From SHLQ01 sp964451305 (lineage in GTDB: Bacteria > Actinomycetota > Acidimicrobiia > Acidimicrobiales > SHLQ01), in contig CAYVHV010000015.1 in assembly GCA_964451305.1 (NCBI GenBank), forward strand, positions 9,681 to 73,680: a DNA stretch of 64,000 bases, given 5' to 3'. Under the pieces are notes generated by a model. It saw nothing but the letters and a program-made list of their open reading frames with translations, was not told where the DNA came from and did not search any database. Each line of letters begins with the position of its first letter. Within the stretch, counting starts at the first letter, position 1. Positions 60,294 to 64,000 of this stretch are shown in pieces. The position numbers were made by a program, and so were the translations under genes.

Positions 60294-60297
<4 letters not shown>
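59362..60297 (+). CDS. paaX: PaaX-family transcriptional regulator
   Basis: A 311-residue regulator. The N-terminal winged helix (about 20-95) contains LSSVFGFSDRLVRTSMNRLVSEDWLYTERIGRQSRYHLTE in part; the PaaX_C domain follows with LRWNGFVPVSSDV and DLSYPRAFPARFP near the C-terminus. In known systems PaaX represses paa genes until phenylacetyl-CoA binds. Here it lies inside the operon it probably controls, between paaC and paaK, so it would form a feedback loop. It starts at GTG 59362, overlapping paaC; a slightly later start cannot be excluded. Confidence 0.9.
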
Positions 60298-61568
<1,271 letters not shown>

Positions 61569-61575
61569 CGAGGCG

Positions 61576-61600
61576 ATGAGAACTCGACGAGTCTCGTCTT
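61576..61600. terminator. Candidate bidirectional terminator after paaK
   Basis: GATGAGAACTCGACGAGTCTCGTC contains the palindrome ACTCGACGAGT with flanking GAG/CTC pairs, giving a bulged stem of about 8 bp. It fills the 30-base space between the convergent paaK and membrane-protein stops. It ends in TCTT on the plus strand, so the U-tract is weak. Confidence 0.4.
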
Positions 61601-62369
61601 AGGTGAACGAGGCCGTGTGGGGTTCGCCGTTGGTAAATGTACGTGGCGCTGACGGCGGCGCCGTCTGTTGAGCGAAGTTCCATAGCCGCCAGAGCTGGGG
61701 TAGAAACGCAAGCTCGACGATCGTCAGAACTCCGAGCGCAGTGACTGCCCCAGAGTTCTCAAGGTGTGGTACCGAAAGGATGTTTGCTACGACCTTGATG
61801 ACCATCGCTACAGCGCACAGCCACCAGAATTGCACATGTCCGCCGAGGGAGGTCTTTGTGACGAACGATGACAGTCCAGTACCGATGGTCGCGATGGCGA
61901 TAAGTCCCAACGCGACTACCGACAGGAGATAGGCCGGCTGTGGAAAGTCGAAGACGATGACCGCATGTATGAGGCCGGTACCGACGAGGATGAACGATCC
62001 AGCGCGAAGCCTGCTGTACTCGAGCTTCCAGGGTGTTCGAGCAAACGAGGCTGCGAGAAGCAGACTACCGACGCCGGTGTGAGCGTCGGCATACACAGAC
62101 GATCCCGGTGCCGCAATTGCCGAGAAGTACGCGAGAACGACTCCGATCATCGCCGCTATAACGAGTATTGGGATGGTGGTTTGGCCGTTGCTCGCCGAGA
62201 TCCGCCACCAGATATGAGACGCACTCGCCTTGACCACAGCGAACCGTGTCTCAGCCGAAGAGTGGTCTTGAGAAAAGTCGAAGAGGTATGACTCCCAATC
62301 GAGACGGTTTCGTTCCGCTGTGTCGGGGTCCTGTCCCCACAACACCACCTCGAACAACAAACGTCGCAT
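61599..62369 (-). CDS. Multi-pass membrane protein, PadR neighbour
   Basis: A 256-residue protein of unknown family. A soluble N-terminus of about 55 residues (with WESYLFDFSQDHSSAETRF) leads to six or seven hydrophobic helices between about 65 and 235. It lies 115 bases downstream of a PadR-type regulator on the same strand, a pairing often seen with membrane proteins controlled by PadR. No transport motif is visible. Confidence 0.7.
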   Translation of the reverse strand: MRRLLFEVVLWGQDPDTAERNRLDWESYLFDFSQDHSSAETRFAVVKASASHIWWRISASNGQTTIPILVIAAMIGVVLAYFSAIAAPGSSVYADAHTGVGSLLLAASFARTPWKLEYSRLRAGSFILVGTGLIHAVIVFDFPQPAYLLSVVALGLIAIATIGTGLSSFVTKTSLGGHVQFWWLCAVAMVIKVVANILSVPHLENSGAVTALGVLTIVELAFLPQLWRLWNFAQQTAPPSAPRTFTNGEPHTASFT

Positions 62370-62484
62370 TTCCTGCCTATCCCGTGATTTCGTAAATCAA
62401 ACTTCGAGAACCCAAGTTAACCGCAAAGCTACGGATTCATTGGTCGTGTTCGTGTGACACATCCGACTCAGCGGTTGTCTGGTT

Positions 62485-62847
62485 CTAGGCGAATTTGAAG
62501 AGTGCTAGCTCTGCGGTGATGTCGGACGTGTCGAGCTCTGCTGCGGCTTTCACACCATCGCCGGTGAGGGTGAACATGCGCCGCGGGGGGCCTGATGTTT
62601 CGCGCTGCTCAACCTCTGAGGTAAGCATTCCACGTTCTTCGAGTCGGTTTAGGCAGCGGTACATCGTGGCGTAGTTCATGATGCTCTGCTCGTCGCCGGA
62701 TGAATTCCACAATTCGGTGAGGGCGTATCCGTGGAATCGGTCATCTCCACGTGTGGACAGTGCCATCGCTGCACCAAGCACGATCCGTTCGTTACGAACG
62801 AGCTGGTTGTTCTTTCGTCTCAACTGCTTAATCCCTGGTTGATCCAT
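62485..62847 (-). CDS. PadR-family transcriptional regulator
   Basis: A 120-residue winged-helix regulator; I chose the ATG at 62847. The PadR domain shows RIVLGAAMALST, ALTELWNSS, YATMYRCLNRLEERGMLTSEVEQRETSGPPRRMFTLT in part, and TGDGVKAA. PadR proteins repress nearby membrane or detoxification genes, and the adjacent membrane protein gene is the natural target. The frame is open further upstream, but that extension has no family match. Inducer unknown. Confidence 0.87.
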   Translation of the reverse strand: MDQPGIKQLRRKNNQLVRNERIVLGAAMALSTRGDDRFHGYALTELWNSSGDEQSIMNYATMYRCLNRLEERGMLTSEVEQRETSGPPRRMFTLTGDGVKAAAELDTSDITAELALFKFA

Positions 62848-62962
62848 GTCGCCATGATGACCGCGTATTGGCAACGTTGCTGTTGTAAAACCGCCCGTGT
62901 GAAGGCTACACGAGTACGCCTTCCGCACCACAAGTTGGTGCGCTATCCCACCGAGGTCACCG

Positions 62963-63766
62963 CTATTGCCGGAGTAACAATTCGCCGTGGGGAACCGTGA
63001 ACCATCCAGCCAAGTGTTCAGCCCACTCGCGCCACCCGGTCGCGATGTCGAGCTGTTCGTCCATCGTACTGATCTGGTAGTCGCGGGCTTGTTCGCCAAA
63101 TGCGGAGTGGACGGTTCGTTCTGCCCACATGTTCGCCCAGTACGTGCGTTCAGCAGCGCTTGCGTACAACCAGTGGTTCATACTCGGTGTGATCGCGGTC
63201 GAGGGAACGCCGGCATCGAGCGCCCATTCGATCAGGTGACGAGCGGCATCGGGCTCGGCGTCGTTGTGACGTGCCACCGATTGATAGATCTCCATCCACC
63301 GATCGAGTTCGGGAGGCTGAGGGTGCCAACTCATTGCATGATAGTCAGCGTCGCGTACGGCCACGATGCCACCGGGCTTGGTCACCCGCATCATCTCGGC
63401 GATGGCAGCGGGCGGGTCGGTGAGATGCTGGAGCACCTGATGGGCGTGGGTGACATCAAAGGTGTCGTCGTCGAACGCGAGGTCGTACACCGAGCCGACC
63501 TCGAAGCTCACGTTGTCGACCGCTCGTTCACGTGCTGTTGCACGCGCTGTTTCGAGGATGCCTTCTACCGGTTCGATAGCGGTGACGTGATCGACGAGCG
63601 CGGCCAAGTCGCAGGTGATCGTGGCAGGGCCACAACCAACATCGAGCATGCGCATCGTTTCATTGAGGTGTGGGAGCAAATACGCGGCTGAGTCCTGTGC
63701 GGTACGGCGAGTGTGGCCCTGAAGAACGCTCGCGTGATGGCCGTGGGTGTAGGTGTCTTTGCTCAT
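62963..63766 (-). CDS. SAM-dependent methyltransferase (UbiE-like)
   Basis: A 267-residue class I methyltransferase with motif I MLDVGCGPATIT (about 40-51), the acidic strand-2 end VTAIEPVEG, THAHQVLQHLTDP and VTKPGGIVAVRDADY. The N-terminal HGHHASVLQGHTRRTAQDSA stretch is typical of a group of actinobacterial small-molecule methyltransferases. It is single, on the minus strand, and divergent from the repeat-bearing frame at the right edge. Substrate unknown. Confidence 0.9.
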   Translation of the reverse strand: MSKDTYTHGHHASVLQGHTRRTAQDSAAYLLPHLNETMRMLDVGCGPATITCDLAALVDHVTAIEPVEGILETARATARERAVDNVSFEVGSVYDLAFDDDTFDVTHAHQVLQHLTDPPAAIAEMMRVTKPGGIVAVRDADYHAMSWHPQPPELDRWMEIYQSVARHNDAEPDAARHLIEWALDAGVPSTAITPSMNHWLYASAAERTYWANMWAERTVHSAFGEQARDYQISTMDEQLDIATGWREWAEHLAGWFTVPHGELLLRQ

Positions 63767-63868
63767 GAGAAGACTCTACCGAGAGCGTAAGGGCGACGAG
63801 CTGTGCCGGTCGCAGGGTAATCGTTCGCTACACGGTCGTTCGGTACACGCTCGAGGTTTACGGCATCT

Positions 63869-63907
63869 GGGGGCTGCCCCCGAGGCGCGGCGTTGGCGTA
63901 CCGCGCC
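63869..63907. repeat. Two adjacent GC-rich hairpins
   Basis: GGGGGC-T-GCCCCC (63869-63881) is followed by GGCGCGG (63884-63890) pairing with CCGCGCC (63901-63907). They lie between the divergent methyltransferase start and the repeat-bearing frame, 18 bases before its ATG. They may form leader structure; nothing more can be said. Confidence 0.5.
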
Positions 63908-63925
63908 CGGTCTACACTCACGGCC

Positions 63926-64000
63926 ATGACGGGACATCGCGCCGACGCAACTGGAGTACATCGCGCCGACGCAACTGGAGTACATCGCGCCGACGCAACT
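63926..64000 (+). CDS. Possible repeat protein, N-terminal fragment (HRADATGV repeats)
   Basis: From the ATG at 63926 the frame stays open to the window edge and reads MTG followed by HRADATGV units. TACACT upstream (63912-63917) could be a -10 element. Only 25 codons are visible, all but the first three in repeats, so it might be a real surface or structural repeat protein or just a minisatellite. Since the repeats run to the last base, an assembly break in the array is likely. Confidence 0.4.
   Translation, partial: MTGHRADATGVHRADATGVHRADAT
63935..64000. repeat. 24-bp tandem repeat at window end
   Basis: The 24-base unit starting CATCGCGCCGACGCAACTGG is present at 63935-63958 and 63959-63982, with an 18-base partial copy at 63983-64000; all copies are identical. 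The unit length is a multiple of three and encodes an 8-residue repeat on the plus strand. The array probably continues beyond the window. Confidence 0.95.

Overview
The window is 64 kb of densely packed bacterial DNA, roughly 60% G+C by eye. It most likely comes from an actinobacterium, and my best guess is a class Acidimicrobiia-like lineage known from draft genomes. The actinobacterial markers are a WhiB regulator, a mycoredoxin-like glutaredoxin, a ferrochelatase with the cysteine set of the actinobacterial iron-sulfur type, an LprG-like lipoprotein next to a P55-type exporter, a DUF2510 protein, an LAxTG-type wall-sorting signal and many GTG/TTG starts. A run of 100 N (12371-12470) sits inside a tandem repeat, so this is a scaffolded draft. 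I see no rRNA, tRNA, CRISPR array, transposase, integrase or prophage. No gene-free stretch exceeds 300 bases; the longest are about 200-250 bases.

Layout. 1-1001: end of an export ABC transporter operon. 1041-2669: M1-type metallopeptidase lipoprotein, followed by two GGGGYCAGACCCC-core palindromes. 2871-7507: a DUF1800-DUF1501 pair diverging from a response regulator/histidine kinase pair across a shared 85-base region with phased 8-mers. 7981-10997: a four-gene unit, whiB, CarH-like B12 photoreceptor regulator, nei and ferrochelatase, behind two palindromic sites. 11201-16222: glutaredoxin, gapped DUF2510 protein, ABC-F ATPase, TolB-like protein. 16317-19219: NfuA and a second two-component system. 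19243-33650: a mixed region (cytochrome c/copper monooxygenase lipoprotein, HAD, CoA-transferase, CapA-like, esterase, EamA transporter, NadR-like ATPase, M20 peptidase, cyclophilin lipoprotein, tail-anchored shikimate kinase, DXS, VanZ, hotdog thioesterase). 33785-36871: TldD/TldE plus a small membrane protein. 36962-39924: LprG-like lipoprotein and MFS exporter with an extracytoplasmic tail.

39951-53944 is an exopolysaccharide locus. A leftward group holds the initiating glycosyltransferase, a Wzc-like chain-length kinase with an altered P-loop, a sorted wall protein and a methyltransferase. A rightward group of seven genes, all overlapping by 1-4 bases, holds two glycosyltransferases, a polymerase/ligase, two sulfotransferases, a flippase and a DUF4012 protein. 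Together they suggest a sulfated, Wzx/Wzy-type surface polymer.

54065-61568 is a phenylacetate catabolic operon (paaH, Z, A, D, B, C, X, K) with an unusual gene order, no paaE, its own PaaX regulator and overlapping inverted repeats ahead of the first gene. After it come a PadR regulator with a membrane protein, a methyltransferase, and, running off the right edge, a reading frame made of 24-base tandem repeats.

The most interesting items are the whiB-carH-nei-ferrochelatase unit, which would link light, B12 and redox sensing to DNA repair and haem synthesis; the lprG-exporter pair with its repeat tail; the sulfated-polymer operon with its unusual kinase; and the haem-copper monooxygenase lipoprotein.
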